Shown: piece after piece, positions 1-11,239 of the stretch
Numbering within the stretch: position 1 is the stretch's first letter
Layout of the letters: every line of letters begins with the position of its first letter
Assembly (NCBI RefSeq): GCF_037392515.1
Contig: NC_090291.1
Span: 43,021,001 to 43,085,000, forward strand
DNA: 64,000 bases
Reading direction: 5' to 3'
Source: Haliotis asinina
Lineage: Eukaryota > Mollusca > Gastropoda > Lepetellida > Haliotidae
The notes under the pieces: model-generated
The model's database searches: none
Seen by the model: the letters and a program-made list of their open reading frames with translations, nothing else
Told to the model about the DNA's origin: nothing
Position numbers and translations under genes: made by a program

Positions 1-90
1 TCTGCAATGACGAATAACCTAGGTGTTGTTCACACTCGAAAACATATGCAAGGAGGCTAAACGCCGTGACATAAATGCCCAATCACCGCA
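1..90. repeat. short segment similar to 58530-58605
   Basis: The stretch containing GACGAATAA followed by GCTAAACGCCGTGACATAAATGCCCAATC resembles 58530-58605, which lies just before duplication copy B. It is probably an end of a dispersed repeat; the family is not recognised. Confidence 0.35.
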
Positions 91-272
91 GAATAGTGCA
101 CAAACAACATCACATAAATGCCCAATCAGTACAGAAGCGTGTCAAACTTCAGTTCGCTCAATTCCGGCTTTTATATATATTTGATTTACGTGATTCTTTT
201 CACAAATGTTGGGGACGACGTTAGAAATAAACGAAGCCTTGTTCTTTTAACAATCAAAAGTCGATGGCATGA

Positions 273-431
273 ATGAGTGAGTTTAGTTTTACGCAGCAAT
301 ATTAGTTTAGCAAGTTTAGCAATATTCCAGTAATATGACGGCTGGAGACACCAGAAATAGTCTTCACAGATGGTTCAAATGTAGGGAATTGAACTGCGTG
401 ATACGCGTGGTTCTAACCACTGGACTACCCC
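273..431 (-). repeat. tRNA-derived SINE, decayed, minus strand
   Basis: Read on the minus strand this begins with a tRNA-like head (GGGGGTAGTCCAGTGGTTAGAACCACG, an A-box region), has a decayed B-box around GTTCAATTCCC, and ends in the common body GGAATATTGCTAAA...GCGTAAAACTAAACTCACTC. It is the family seen best at 54626-54790. Confidence 0.65.
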
Positions 432-1871
432 CATCAACCTGTGTCGATAGTATCAACAATAATTTATTTCACATACTTCCCGATCATGGCAATTTGAGAC
501 AGCAGTATAAAACAGGTGGAATGAACAAGCTAGAATGTCGTCAAATACGAGGTCATCGATCAACTGTTTGCGTGTCGTCAGTAGCATTACAACAATAAAA
601 CACTACAACAATAGGTTCCGCGCCCAAACGCTTACAACAGTCAGATTCAGTCTTGACAAAGAACCTATACGGTCAAACACCAATAAGGATAACATACCTG
701 GCAGAGGCAATGTCACAGAACTCTTGATATTACATCGTTTCTCAGAGAAAAGGAATGTCAGCAATATTAACGACTGCAGTTCTCTACAAAACACAATCCG
801 ACCTATGTTTCGAACAGAAGTAATACAGATGGTACGCAGACCATTCATGAAATCGGATTAGATATGCTATGGTAATATCTGTTGTCATAGTTACCGTTAT
901 GTTCCACCAATCCCTTATTGGTATTCTTCAGCATGATTTTCTGCCTTTTTATTAGAAATAGCTCGCCGCGTTGCTGAATGTTAAAGATGGTACATCCGTC
1001 AACCAAGTAAATAGAGAACGAGCCTAATGAAAATGTTTTACGAAGGGACATTTGTCTATGATTATGGAAAGACAGATTATATCGTACTGTTCTTTATACC
1101 TCAAAGCGATGGGATATGCTTTAATTGGGCAAAAAAACTGCAAACCATCAACGCAATGAAACGGCATGTTTCTATTGTTATGGAAGCGGTGTTGTGTGTG
1201 TAATTATACTATATGCACATATCAAGAGGTTATTATTCATAAATATGTCAAAACAAGGGTGTATGATTGGACGGAGAGCGTCAAACACCTGTATATCTCG
1301 AAGTCTGTTCTGCTGAACTAATTGACAAACGTCTTAATTCCCACGATCCTTGTAATAAGGGCGCATTCAAAATGAACGAATCAAATCCGACATCGCAAGA
1401 TCCAATGACAACAGATTATCTTCAATAAAACCTTCACACTGATACTGTGAGTTAATATATAAAATATAGCCACATATCCGCTGTGCTATTTTCACGTTCG
1501 CTATAGCTGAAATAATTATGCAGAGCGTTGCTTTTTTGACAGGACTGACTAGAATGTGATGATATGTGACATTTGCTATCCGTCATGAATATTAACGTTT
1601 ATTTATATTTAACAGATGGAGGCATTTGTAACAGTAAACATTGTATTACCTACGGGCGAACCTATCGGGGTTCATAGTTTTCGTACGATGCCCTAGGGCA
1701 AGACATCACTTTCTCATGGTAACGTGACGGCACGAACTATGCCATGACGTCACGGTTCTTTTGTTACGTTCCATTCTGAATGCTGTAGCCTGCCCATGTT
1801 TGAAAGTAGAGTTGGGTATATTTTCCTCAATTGAACGACTTTGGTAATAAACAAAATGTCATATATATCAT
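432..1871. other. no recognisable feature
   Basis: Only short open frames occur on both strands (at most 108 codons). They have no family resemblance, codon pattern or splice context that I can support. Base composition is AT-rich, as in other intergenic DNA here. Confidence 0.6.
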
Positions 1872-2288
1872 ATATATGTTACAGTCAATCTGTGAAATCA
1901 GTCGATTTAGGCATTACGCGTAATGACTGGTTGTGGTTAGGTATTTCATGAAAGGACTAAAATCTTCAGACATTACGTGAAATGACTAACAACAATACTC
2001 TATTCAATTACAGACCATACATGTTACATTGCATTCGTTTCGCACTTACAATTAAAATCATGAAGCTGAATAAAGCATTTACAACTCAAATCTGGTGAAA
2101 CTGTACGTACTTTATATCATTTATTTTTATTATATTATTTATTTATCATATTATGGCAGTGGCTTGAACACTGGACTCTATTTTTGAAGCACTTGCAGCG
2201 GTTGGTTTGACATTTGTTTAATGTCCCAAGCAATTACAGCGAACGAAGTCCTGTTCATCTGAGCTAGACTCCACGTTCACGGCTTGTC

Positions 2289-3710
2289 TCAAGCTGATGG
2301 TCTTCGAGTTTGAGGACAGACATCGAACTGATTACGCGAATATTTTTCCTTGAGAATCCCACCTTTCACGCAGATGGTGCACAAGTCGTTTTCATTCCTG
2401 TCCAACACATTCCAGAATATTCTGTCCAGAATATTTCTTGGGTCTCCTCTTCCCCTATCGACAAGAGGAATAGGCACAGGGACGTTGTCACCCACTTTTC
2501 CGGCAACCATTTCCACACGGCTTCTCGTCACCATCCTCTCGGCCTGTTTCAGCTGCGACGTTTGTGCCATATTCCGCTCGGAGTGAATGTTGACGTGTCG
2601 CTGATCACTCTCAGGTTCTCCTGATTGCCCTTCGATAGTTTTGGTCGTTTCTCCCTTACCCTCCGGCTGGTTCGGACTTTCCTCGCTGGACTCCCAACGA
2701 CTCACGTCTGTGTATGGTAGGGTACCTTCAAGTTGCAGCCCTTGATCTTGGAGGTCTGGTGTAGCTGCCGTTTGGCGGTCATCGTCATCGCAATGACGAT
2801 AGCGCAGAAGTCGCAGTCTGAGGTATGTTCAGAGCAAGTAATTCCTCTTCGCTTTGCAGGCGACCGAGTATCTCAGTCGGCAGCGTGGACGAAGACAGGT
2901 CGACCTTCGCGTCACAGACAAGCATGGCCATGTAAAGGAACGTTGAATCCCGGCGTGTAGACTGGAATTCTTTTGAAACTGCACAATGTTTAATCCAATG
3001 GTCCAATCGTTCGTTTTGTTATCTCCCATCCACGCAACTAACATATCCTTTATGTCTCCATTGGCTCTTTCGACTGAGTCTTGGCTCTGTGGATGCCTCG
3101 GTTTCCCATGTACCATCACAAGTCTGGGCCACATCTCCTTCAGTTCAGATATCACCTCCGCTCTGAACTCACTTCCGTTGGCACTTTGTAAGTTCGAAAA
3201 ATATCCAATAACTGGTGTGCCACTGCGGTCGCTCGCTTACAAGTCAGCGGCCGCAACACTACGAACTTGGTCAGGATCCTAGTAGACCATTATCCACTTG
3301 AAAGAATTTTGGGCCATTGACTGAATGTCAATCAAGTCCACCTGACCCCGGGATGCGAATTCTCTGGTCAGAATCGGCCTCACATCCACACCTTTCGTCC
3401 TGGGTCGCTTTCTTTTTTTCTGACATTCTTCACAAAATGACTTGAACAATTCAAGCACTTCTCGCGTGATGTTCGCGTACGTTTTGTTGATTTCTTTGGT
3501 CAGCCGGTCACGGCCACCATGCCCGGTGGCCAGATGTACTCGCTTGATCACTTCAATGGTATCTTCTATAGACACGTAGTAAACTGCAGACGCATCTGGG
3601 TCCTGGTGCCGCTTGATCAGCTTCTCGACGTCTCCTGAAGAAGATAACGTCACGCGTAGTGTCAGCGAAAGATTTGCGACCAATTTCGCCATCCAGTAAG
3701 ACTCGATCAA
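2289..3710 (-). pseudogene. integrase open frames, broken (KRBA2/SCAND3-like integrase)
   Basis: Several minus-strand frames join in order. 3710-3279 holds an H2C2 zinc-binding region (HLATGHGG ... FCEECQKKRKRP) and the start of the catalytic core, QVDLIDIQS. About 3275-3190 continues with a TKFVVLRPLT-type core. 3155-2900 holds HGKPRHPQSQDSVERANGDI, the DDE-core segment with the catalytic Glu. 2890-2790 continues in another frame (LPTEILGRLQSEEELLALN). 2705-2289 is a C-terminal part with VPIPLVDRGRGDPRN and KYSRNQFD. The breaks are frameshifts, plus a short deletion near 3185-3200 that removes the segment expected to carry the second catalytic Asp. This C-terminal pattern is familiar from animal KRBA2/SCAND3-like integrase proteins. 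It is non-functional as it stands. Confidence 0.7.
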
Positions 3711-4083
3711 GTTTAGGTGGGGTTTTTAATCAATCGAAGTTCAAAGCAACTGCAACAGTAAGATGGAAATAGAAAACCGAACCATCAATGAATGACACTT
3801 ACTTCGATAATAGGTAGTATTCATGCCTTGTTTTCTTTCAGGCTAGTCTCAGTTCGTCCAACGTTGTTGTGTAAAGCTCTCTCGGAATCAAGACCTTCGG
3901 GTTGTTCTGGTACTTTGCGAGCAATTCGGTTCGAAATTTTACTTCGATATCCATGTCCTTTGCTACAGATGCTGAGCGTGAGTGATTGAAGAAGTGACCG
4001 AGTTTCTATTTTATTACCCCTCTTTGAGTCAAGCTGTCATTGATTCGAGCTCTTTGAGTCGAGTTGTCAAGGCAGTTTGCGAG

Positions 4084-4125
4084 ATTACACGGATTGCCTG
4101 AAGCTTTAGGCAATCTGTGTAATCA
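4084..4125. repeat. 42-bp imperfect palindrome (hairpin)
   Basis: GATTACACGGATTGCCT and its near-perfect reverse complement AGGCAATCTGTGTAATC flank a short loop. It lies in the right end of the TIR element and may belong to its subterminal repeats. Confidence 0.7.
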
Positions 4126-4439
4126 ACTAACACAAAACTCAGTCATCTCACATAATGACTAAGCGAATTCAGTCATTTCACGAAATGCCTAAACGCATCC
4201 GGCATTACGCGATTTCACAGACTGACTGTAATTGACTACATATAGGTATATCGCTCGGGAAATAGCGACTTTAGGTACTCGTGTCGTAAACATAGTATGT
4301 TTGGGCACGACTACAGTATCCTCCATATATCAAACACATATACCAAATGATCTCCTCTTGACATATCATTAATTATCTATTCATGATTTTTGTATTTTAT
4401 AATGTTATAATTCAGCAAAGTGTGGCAGTGGTACTTGCA

Positions 4440-4572
4440 TCGCCAAGGTGGATATAGAGCATGTTATATGAGTGCCCATGTCATACTATATATGTTAATA
4501 TATCCTTGCCCCGCCAAGGTGGATATAGAGGATGTTATAAGAATGCCCATGTCATACTATGTTAATATATCC
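4440..4572. repeat. ~71-bp tandem duplication
   Basis: CGCCAAGGTGGATATAGAG...ATGTTATA...GCCCATGTCATACTA...GTTAATATATCCT is present twice in direct repeat, with a few substitutions and a small deletion in the second copy. Confidence 0.8.
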
Positions 4573-4845
4573 TTATATTCGAATGCAGAAACGTACTACT
4601 GCATGTTGTGCTGTTGCCTTTCGTTGTCTGTACTGGAAATGGTTGCTTGAACGGATTGCTGTGGTCGAATTTTAATAAACTAAGTTTTGATCAAGTGATT
4701 GAATCCCTTGAACTTGAATGGCATGTAAGTGGTGTGTACCAGCTGTATCAATCAATCACCACAACTCGCTTTTCCTAGTAAACATGTTCTATGTTGAAAT
4801 ATTATCCGAAATTGGAATGGGACGGTAGTCTTCTTTACGTAAGAG

Positions 4846-4985
4846 TGAGTTCACGAGTGAGTTAATATTTAACGTCACGTCGGCCATATCGTGACAAAAA
4901 CAATTTATGCAATAGAGATGAAAACAATCTTAAGATGAACATATTCTGAAGAATAAAACCGATGGACAGTAAAAACACTATTGTA
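4846..4985 (-). repeat. LINE 3'-end fragment, minus strand
   Basis: GAGTGAGTTAATATTTAACGTCACGTCGG...CATATCGTGAC followed by ...AAACCGATGGACAGTAAAAACACT matches the 3' UTR of the LINE copies at 17278 and 11240. It is truncated after about 140 bp. Confidence 0.75.
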
Positions 4986-5424
4986 TTTCTTTATGTAATA
5001 CATACGTGTATAACAGCTACCATTAAGCATTCATCGGCAAGTCAGTCAAACGGAATTTTACAATCCCAGTGATGTGTTATCTGCTATGTTAATTTAAAAA
5101 ATTCAGACAATAACAGCAAATGATAACACACGTGTGCTACACGCCCGTACTGGTAAAATGTTATTTCCATATTTGTGTCAGTAAATGCACTAGTACACTT
5201 CGATAAATATTCATAAAATATTCAACAGGTTTATTTCGGTCTCAAGCTTCTATAATTTGTCTAACTTAACATTCTTTCATTTCTATTAAAATATTCACGT
5301 TGGAACTTTAGTGACTGAACGTTATGCGCTCTTTGTCATTGAATAAACGTGTTCGTTGTATTGAAACATGATTGGCTGATTGAAACATGGTGTGTTGATG
5401 TGGTTGTTTGGTTGGTGGCTGTTT
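4986..5424. other. no recognisable feature
   Basis: AT-rich sequence without a supportable open frame or repeat. A short SINE-tail-like piece in reverse orientation follows at about 5425-5470. Confidence 0.5.
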
Positions 5425-5514
5425 AACGCCGCACTCAACAATACTCCAGCGATATGGTGGCGGTATATAAATACCAGTGGTTAACAGAAATTCTAAGATG
5501 CTTCGGTGAAAGAT

Positions 5515-5600
5515 CAAATCAGACGATAATGTGCACTTTTTTGCATTACGTCACAATGTGTTGGCGTCACTGCGCCATTTCATCCTTCCCCCTCGTAATC
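5515..5600 (-). promoter_or_regulatory. CRE-like module shared with both duplication copies
   Basis: This ~85-bp stretch is about 90% identical to the reverse complement of 55455-55546 and of the matching part of copy B near 62755-62845. It holds ATTACGTCACAATG and GGCGTCACTGCGCCATT; the copies in the duplication have full TGACGTCA and TGACGTAA sites. CREB/ATF proteins bind such sequences. Promoter function is inference; it could simply be a repeat. Confidence 0.4.
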
Positions 5601-5645
5601 GAACGTAACCTTAGTAACCGGACGATAGCCTTACTAAAAATAAAG

Positions 5646-5992
5646 ATGGGGTTTCAGCATCGACTGTCGATCGGAGAAGTTTCTCTGAATGGAGAAGCCT
5701 GCCGTGTGGTGAAATTCTGTTTTCTCCACAGAAATACGGCTAGAAAATTTGTGATCGAAAATCTTAAAAACTGGTTGCCAAAAAACTGGTTGCCAAAAAA
5801 CTGGTTGTCTTGAAACACGAAATAGACCTTGATGACAGCGATGATGAAATGCTACTCAGCGTCCCGAAGTCTGACGTGACAAGTACACCTGAAAGTGAGA
5901 TCACTGGCATTGGCATTGGTCGCGTCACAAGTGCCAACGAAAATCGATCGGTGGAATTGGCTGAGACACGAAACAAAAACTCAACATAACTA
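5646..5992 (+). pseudogene. frameshifted open frame with KKLVA repeats, unknown function
   Basis: An ATG at 5646 opens a frame (MGFQHRLSIGEVSLNGEAC...) that runs into a 15-bp unit present three times at 5766-5810. In the shifted frame these units read KKLVA, KKLVA, KKLVV. The frame then continues through an acidic, Ser/Thr-rich part (HEIDLDDSDDEMLLSV) to a TAA at about 5989. One base shift separates the two halves. No family is recognised. The CRE-like module lies just upstream. It could be a coding exon of an element related to the recombinase relic at 6.3 kb. Confidence 0.4.
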
Positions 5993-6286
5993 AGCACAAA
6001 ATGTTCATTGAAAATATTGAAAGGTATTTAAAAAGCAATCAAGACTACTAAGTTCGCATATATATAATTTATTTCCGTAAAATATCATAATAATATAAGT
6101 CTTTCTATACAATCAAACACTGTTGGCACTTGTCAGTACTACTTACCTAACTTGTTTCGAGTCTCATGTCTTTTTCCTCAGTAATCCGTATCCGTGTCAG
6201 AATCTAATGAAACACAAGCACTATTTCAGATTGGCTCCTATCAAACAACCTCCACGTTGACAACCCAAGGGAGACAATACTCTTAA

Positions 6287-6577
6287 AGCAATGGTGTCGA
6301 CAATCTCCAAAGCAGCGTGTTTATCACAAACGTACACAAACCACTGTGTCCGCGCTACAGCAGCTACAAAAAGTTGTCCGGGGCCGGTGTTGGTGCGCTG
6401 GGAATCATGTCAGTTACTGGGCACAGGAACGAGCAGACATTAAGTTACATAACAACACCTTCAGTTGCTCAGCGAAGGGCTTTCAGTAATATACTACAAT
6501 CCATCAACACACCTGCTAATGCACTGCCTCCGCCATTTTCTTCACATGATCACGTAACTTCAGGTCAGGTTACCTAG
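6287..6577 (+). pseudogene. tyrosine recombinase C-terminal relic (Crypton/DIRS-type)
   Basis: The first frame reads ISKAACLSQTYTNHCVRATA, the segment with the catalytic Arg of tyrosine recombinases. After a one-base shift it continues LSGAGVGALGIMSVTGHRNE with the H-x-x-R box, then a Tyr in TLSYITT, then AQRRAFSNILQSI. Order and spacing (R, H..R, Y) fit the catalytic core of eukaryotic tyrosine-recombinase elements such as Cryptons or DIRS, and of DUF3504-type proteins. The N-terminal half is absent and the frame is broken, so this is a dead fragment. Confidence 0.6.
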
Positions 6578-6589
6578 CCCCAGACCGGT

Positions 6590-6830
6590 TCGAGTCACAT
6601 ATGGTGGTCCTGACGACATATTGGTACACAGGGTCGACCACTACGTGGGCGGTCATCTGTGCTGTTGCTTGCGTCGTGTTGCTGTCTGAGACGTCCTGTC
6701 GTTCGAATGCTGCAACTGAAGTCACTAATGACTGGAACGTGTTGGCCAACGCCTAGACGTCTAATAGCATGTTGTTCTTGATCTCACGTTACCCTAGCCA
6801 TTGCTGTGGAGTTCAGAATACAAGTGAACG
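6590..6830 (-). pseudogene. Tc1-like transposase N-terminal relic
   Basis: The minus strand reads AIRRLGVGQHVPVISD...SIRTTGRLRQQ and then STDDRPRSGRPCVPICRQDH. This is the helix-turn-helix region and the GRPR-like linker with DDRPRSGRP typical of Tc1 transposases. The catalytic domain is missing, so it is a decayed fragment. Confidence 0.6.
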
Positions 6831-6892
6831 ATTGCCATTAAAGCTGGCAATTTATGCCTGTATGCATGATGCACATGCATATCTTGATTTTA

Positions 6893-6957
6893 ATTTTTTA
6901 AAAAAAAAGCAAAAAAAACAAAAAAACAACTAACCAAAAAAAAAAATAAAAAAAAAC
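6893..6957. repeat. A-rich low-complexity tract
   Basis: Runs of A broken by single C, G or T bases. It could be the A-tail of an old retroposed sequence, but no body is recognisable beside it. Confidence 0.7.
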
Positions 6958-9900
6958 TTGAAAAATAATCAAACCCCATTCTCAAACAGTACTTTATTGA
7001 ACGATGGAGGATATACGTCAACTCATGTTTGCCTCATAATATTTAAAAAGAAAATAATTCAATCCATTAATACTTAAGTGTCATTTCCAATATTACGACG
7101 CTTCTTTTGTCCTTTAGCATATCTGCGAAGTGGACTCCTTTCTTTAACTGGTTAAAAGTCTCTCCTTGTAAATTACCTACAATAACGCTGATCCCACTAC
7201 AGTGTGGAATATTGTAACAGGAAGCAACCAGCTGGTATCAGATGATTAGTAAATACATAAATACATATATTGGAGACTTTAACACAAGAGAACAGAACAG
7301 CAGCCTTGTTTATTCTATGAAATCATTTCTGGTTGATATAAGATGGCATAAACAAATGTCTCAAATAGGTCACAGAAGCAATGCAGTTGGATACACTAAT
7401 AACTGCATGAATGTGATAATGAATACATTCGCTCATCTTTTTTTCACTTTCGTATAAATGATGTTTCATTGTCAAAAACGTTTTAAGCGTTATGTCATTA
7501 ACTAACATCTGTGCACGTGCGTCATAAAAAGATCTGACAGAACAAACGTTTTAGATTGATGTAGGAAGTTTTTTTATATCAATTCTGAAGCAGCTTTTGA
7601 CATATAGGCAACAGAACCGAAGTTGTCACGTCAGTTCTAACTCTCGATTCATGCACTATCTGTTCTCTTTCCAAATTTTGACATCTGTTCGATCCTTAAA
7701 TTGAGAGATAAATTACGTCCCAAATGTGTACCTGACACAAACGTGTATTGTAATATACAACGTTTCTTGAAAAATAGTTTACAAAATACTTTCCAGATTA
7801 ATATATATATTTACATATTGGTGAATTGTTAAGCTACAAGTACTTATCCGAATCTCTGTCAATTTCCCATGTGTCGTAATATATGAGAAAAATGAACAAT
7901 GGGAATGTGTCCGCATTTAAGTGTTTTACAAGTAGCTAATAATGGAAAAAAGTATTAGGATTCTTAATTGAAGTATTCGTTGTTCGACTTGGATTTTGCT
8001 ATGTCTGGAAGTCACAAACAGTAAGTACTAAAGAATCCATTCTCGCAAAACCTATGGCAAGATTGAAATGTTCGATTGAACAGGATTGAACATCCCCATA
8101 TCTAAAACAAGCAATTATAAAGGGATGTTTGGAACGGAGTTATACCTGAACCCATTAACAGATGACGGCTGAGCACGATACAACTGCGTCTTGTAAATGG
8201 TCGAATACTAGGTACTGTCTAAGGACTACAAATACGGGCCCGTCAAGCTGCAAAGGATTGTTCGTCATAAATCCAACCATTGATGCACTCTCGTTTACTT
8301 GTGAGTCACTCGCCTTTGGTTGAATCTTCATTCGGTTTGAACTTGTATGTATGCTTGCGTTCATTGCAATGCACACACGATCGCCTAAACCATGTTTAAA
8401 CAGCCAGCGTCACTGTACATGTCGCATGCACATCGCAAGACGAAACAAAAGTGATGACCTGCTCACAACTATTTACAAATAAGTGGATTTCAAGTGTCCA
8501 CATCTGTTGAAAATATGTTGAATATACTCATGGTGAGCCCTTACAACATGAAAATAGAATACAAAATATTTCAGGTTTGCTGCTATAGCGTATTATATAG
8601 TATATTATGACCTATGACATATAACTAGCGCTCTGAAAGTGGCAATGTTTCAGAGGCAGGCTCCTTCCAAATGTACATTTAATTGCTGATGCTACTTACA
8701 TATTTGTCTTTAACTCAGTTTAGAAACACTCAGTGTGACTGTACAGTGTACGTGTATTTCCCGACAAGAAAAGATACACTATTTTACTACCCGACAAATA
8801 CATACAAGCTGGTCGTTTTAATGTTGACTACTTTTGTTTGCCAGACGAAGATCAGTTTCATCAAGGACAGACTGAATAGTGTATAAATAGTTCAAGTCAG
8901 CCTTCTGAAACTAAAGGAACTAAATTTCACAAAATATTCATCTTCTGTTGCAACAGTTCCAATAGTGTGCTCGCGCACGTCACCTGGGGTATAATGTACA
9001 AGACTGAAAAGGTTCAAAGCTTATCACAACATTCAGAATACTTTTAACCAAATAGTGTTATTAGTAGGCGTATGTTTTGCCCCCAAATTTTATATATTCT
9101 TCCACATTAGATATAATTATCTGTTTTTACTAACAGTTAACCTGGTCGTGGAAGCTAATCAAGACTGCCACGCGCTGGGCATTCACGTTGTCGGCTAGTG
9201 TCCATGCAGGTAGCAAAAGTTTTTTATTATCCACGTTGATCTCTCATCCCATTCATGAATTTCCCTTAGAAGTTTTCACACCTTCTGAGAGCATGCAAAA
9301 CAAAAACACTTCTAATTTGATATAAAGTATTTAATTTAGAAAGGTTACTGGCATTAGTTTCAATCCTAAATAGAACAATCTAAATAAGTAAACCAATACG
9401 TCTACTAGGTCTCTCGTGAGTGTAAACACATCTGGTGTCGCCCGTAAAAGTTATTGATTTGGTCAAAATTGACGGACATCTGGTTGGAAGAGTTGAGAAT
9501 ATAATCAGGAGATTGAATGAATACCTTCTGCGTGTATGTTGTCAGGACTGTGCAGTAACACACAACATCAAAAGATGAGCGGCTTCTCTTGTGTCAGCCG
9601 CATCCACTCCCGTCCTCCCACACAAACGTGTGTTGTATTACTACTGCCATGCATCCCGTGGTTTCTTATGTAGGGATTAAAAGCACTTCTCAGAGTCTGA
9701 ACACAATAGTGTTTTCAGACCCAAGTTTCGGTGGAGTCTTCAACACAAAATATCGAATCTCGACAAGTGGGTATTCCAAGCCGAGATGAGCAGGCGTCAC
9801 TGGCATCCTGCGCAAAGCGTTGCCGTGTTGCTTACAGTAACTCGTTCTCCGATGAAAAACATTGTGCTCAACTATTTGAGACATACAGTTCCCTGTTATT

Positions 9901-10343
9901 CACATTCATCTTTGTTGTGTGCCTGTCCTAATTAAACGTTCCCTATTATCTTCTTTGTGAACACTTCTCACCATGACGACTAGCCCAACGGTGATGGTCG
10001 ACTGACGTTCAGGCAAGATTTAGGACACGTAGTCAAGTTCAAAATGTTTACATTTCACAAGCGTTTTGATGAGTTACATTATTGCATTTGAAACCAAATC
10101 CTCAATTGAAAAGAATTAACTTTTGATTCCGACTTAATTTGCTGCTTTTTGTGATTCATTATAGGAAATACATTTTCCTTACGCATCGTACGTTTTCCTG
10201 AAGTGAAGCGGTTGACATTCCAATCACCATTATGATGTATTAATCCGCGATGTGCGGTTCCATATAGGTAAGCACTATATTTTGCTTTATTTTTAACGAT
10301 ATTTTCATTTTTTTAACGTGGCTAATAAATAGGACACAAAAGT
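6958..10343. other. 3.4 kb without recognisable genes or repeats
   Basis: Short open frames only (at most 73 codons), none with a family signature. AT-rich with scattered TATATA tracts. I see no exon with convincing splice sites and no known repeat end. Confidence 0.55.
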
Positions 10344-10350
10344 CGTTCCC

Positions 10351-10493
10351 CTTTCATATCAAGTTTATGTCCCAAGTGAAATAATATTGGTTTGTCACCA
10401 GCTTGTAGCGAGGATGCCGGAGACGCCTGCTCATCGCTAAAGCTCGTAACAAACCAAAATTATTTCACTTGGGACATAAACTTGATATGAAAG
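10351..10493. repeat. 45-bp-arm inverted repeat (hairpin)
   Basis: The left arm 10351-10395 begins CTTTCATATCAAGTTTATGT. The right arm 10449-10493 is its reverse complement with one mismatch in 45. The 53-bp loop is GC-richer than its surroundings. It may be a foldback or MITE-like element, or the stem of a structured transcript. Confidence 0.85.
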
Positions 10494-10499
10494 TGGAAG

Positions 10500-10972
10500 T
10501 TCGTTTCATATCCTATAACTAAGTCCCCATGGTCCCTAGTGTCCTCATTTGTTGGCAATCTATAACCTGTATTTATATTGCAGTGTGTACTTTAGTTGAT
10601 TTGTTTTAGATTTAACTACTAGTTTCCTATTTATATGTGTCATAATCTAGTTCTTTTAACTGTCCTTCCTCGACAGAATTTATATATATGTATTATGATT
10701 ACTTTCTAAGTTGAAGGTTTATGGCCAAAATATAGCCAATGCGACTGTAAATTTTAACTCACACATTTATTATTGTCTTTTATGGTTAAGCTATTTCAGA
10801 TTTTCATACTAGTTTTACATTTATATCTGTGATTTTCTTATTTTCACTGTCCTGCGCCGACATGCCTTTATAATTTACCATGATTTATTAGGAAATTATG
10901 ATTTCAGTCACGATATGGCTGATATATTTTTGCCGATGTGGCATAAAATCTTAACTCACTCACTCATTATTC
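10500..10972 (+). repeat. LINE 3'-end fragment, plus strand
   Basis: Plus-strand reading gives CCCCATGGTCCCTAGTG...GGCAATCTATAACCTG...ACTAGTTT...CTGTCC...CACGATATGGCTGA...TTGCCGATGTGGCATAAAATCTTAACTCACTCACTCATTA. This is the LINE 3' UTR with its ACTC tail, in the direction opposite to most copies here. The middle part appears twice. Confidence 0.75.
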
Positions 10973-11095
10973 GATTGAAGAAATTTAATAAAGCTATGCT
11001 GGTAGCAGTTTCTATTAGTTAGTGCTTAATGTTTTTCCACAGCTTCTGTTAGTGAAACCTTCCTTTCTTCCTTCCTTCCTTATTGATCTTCAACT

Positions 11096-11239
11096 ATGGT
11101 TGTGATGCGTGGAAGTCCATTTTGTGGCCTGTCTACAGTCACCCCAGTCTCTCTGTAGCGTTGAACAAGACATAACCGTGATAGGGTGGACGTCCACTTT
11201 GTGGCCTGTCTACAGTGAAGCCAGTCTCTGTAGCGTTGA
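11096..11239. repeat. ~74-bp minisatellite, left segment
   Basis: About two units with consensus AACAAGACATAACCGTGATA then GGGCGGACGTCCATTTTGTG then GTCTGTCTACAGTGACCCCAGTCTCTCTCTCGCT. It ends with CTCTGTAGCGTTGA (11226-11239), the target-site duplication of the LINE at 11240-17088. The array resumes at 17089. Confidence 0.85.

Larger units (their letters stand above)
1872..4240 (-). mobile_element. decayed TIR-bounded integrase element (Ginger-like or LTR-derived)
   Basis: The left end reads TACAGTCAATCTGTGAAATC. The reverse complement of the right end reads TACAGTCAGTCTGTGAAATC, so the ends are inverted repeats. Inside each end are several copies of an imperfect palindrome with consensus TTAGGCATTACGTGAAATGACTAA (about 1903, 1938 and 1968 on the left; 4134 and 4160 on the right). 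A 42-bp hairpin lies at 4084-4125. Between the ends is a broken integrase coding region on the minus strand. TIRs with a retroviral-type integrase and no visible RT are what Ginger-type DNA transposons have. A TIR-like accident around an LTR element is the alternative. AT-rich flanks hide any target-site duplication. Confidence 0.55.

Noticed and set aside
335..861. Overlapping open frames of 87 and 108 codons
   Set aside because: The first begins inside a reversed SINE. Neither has a family match or coding pattern.
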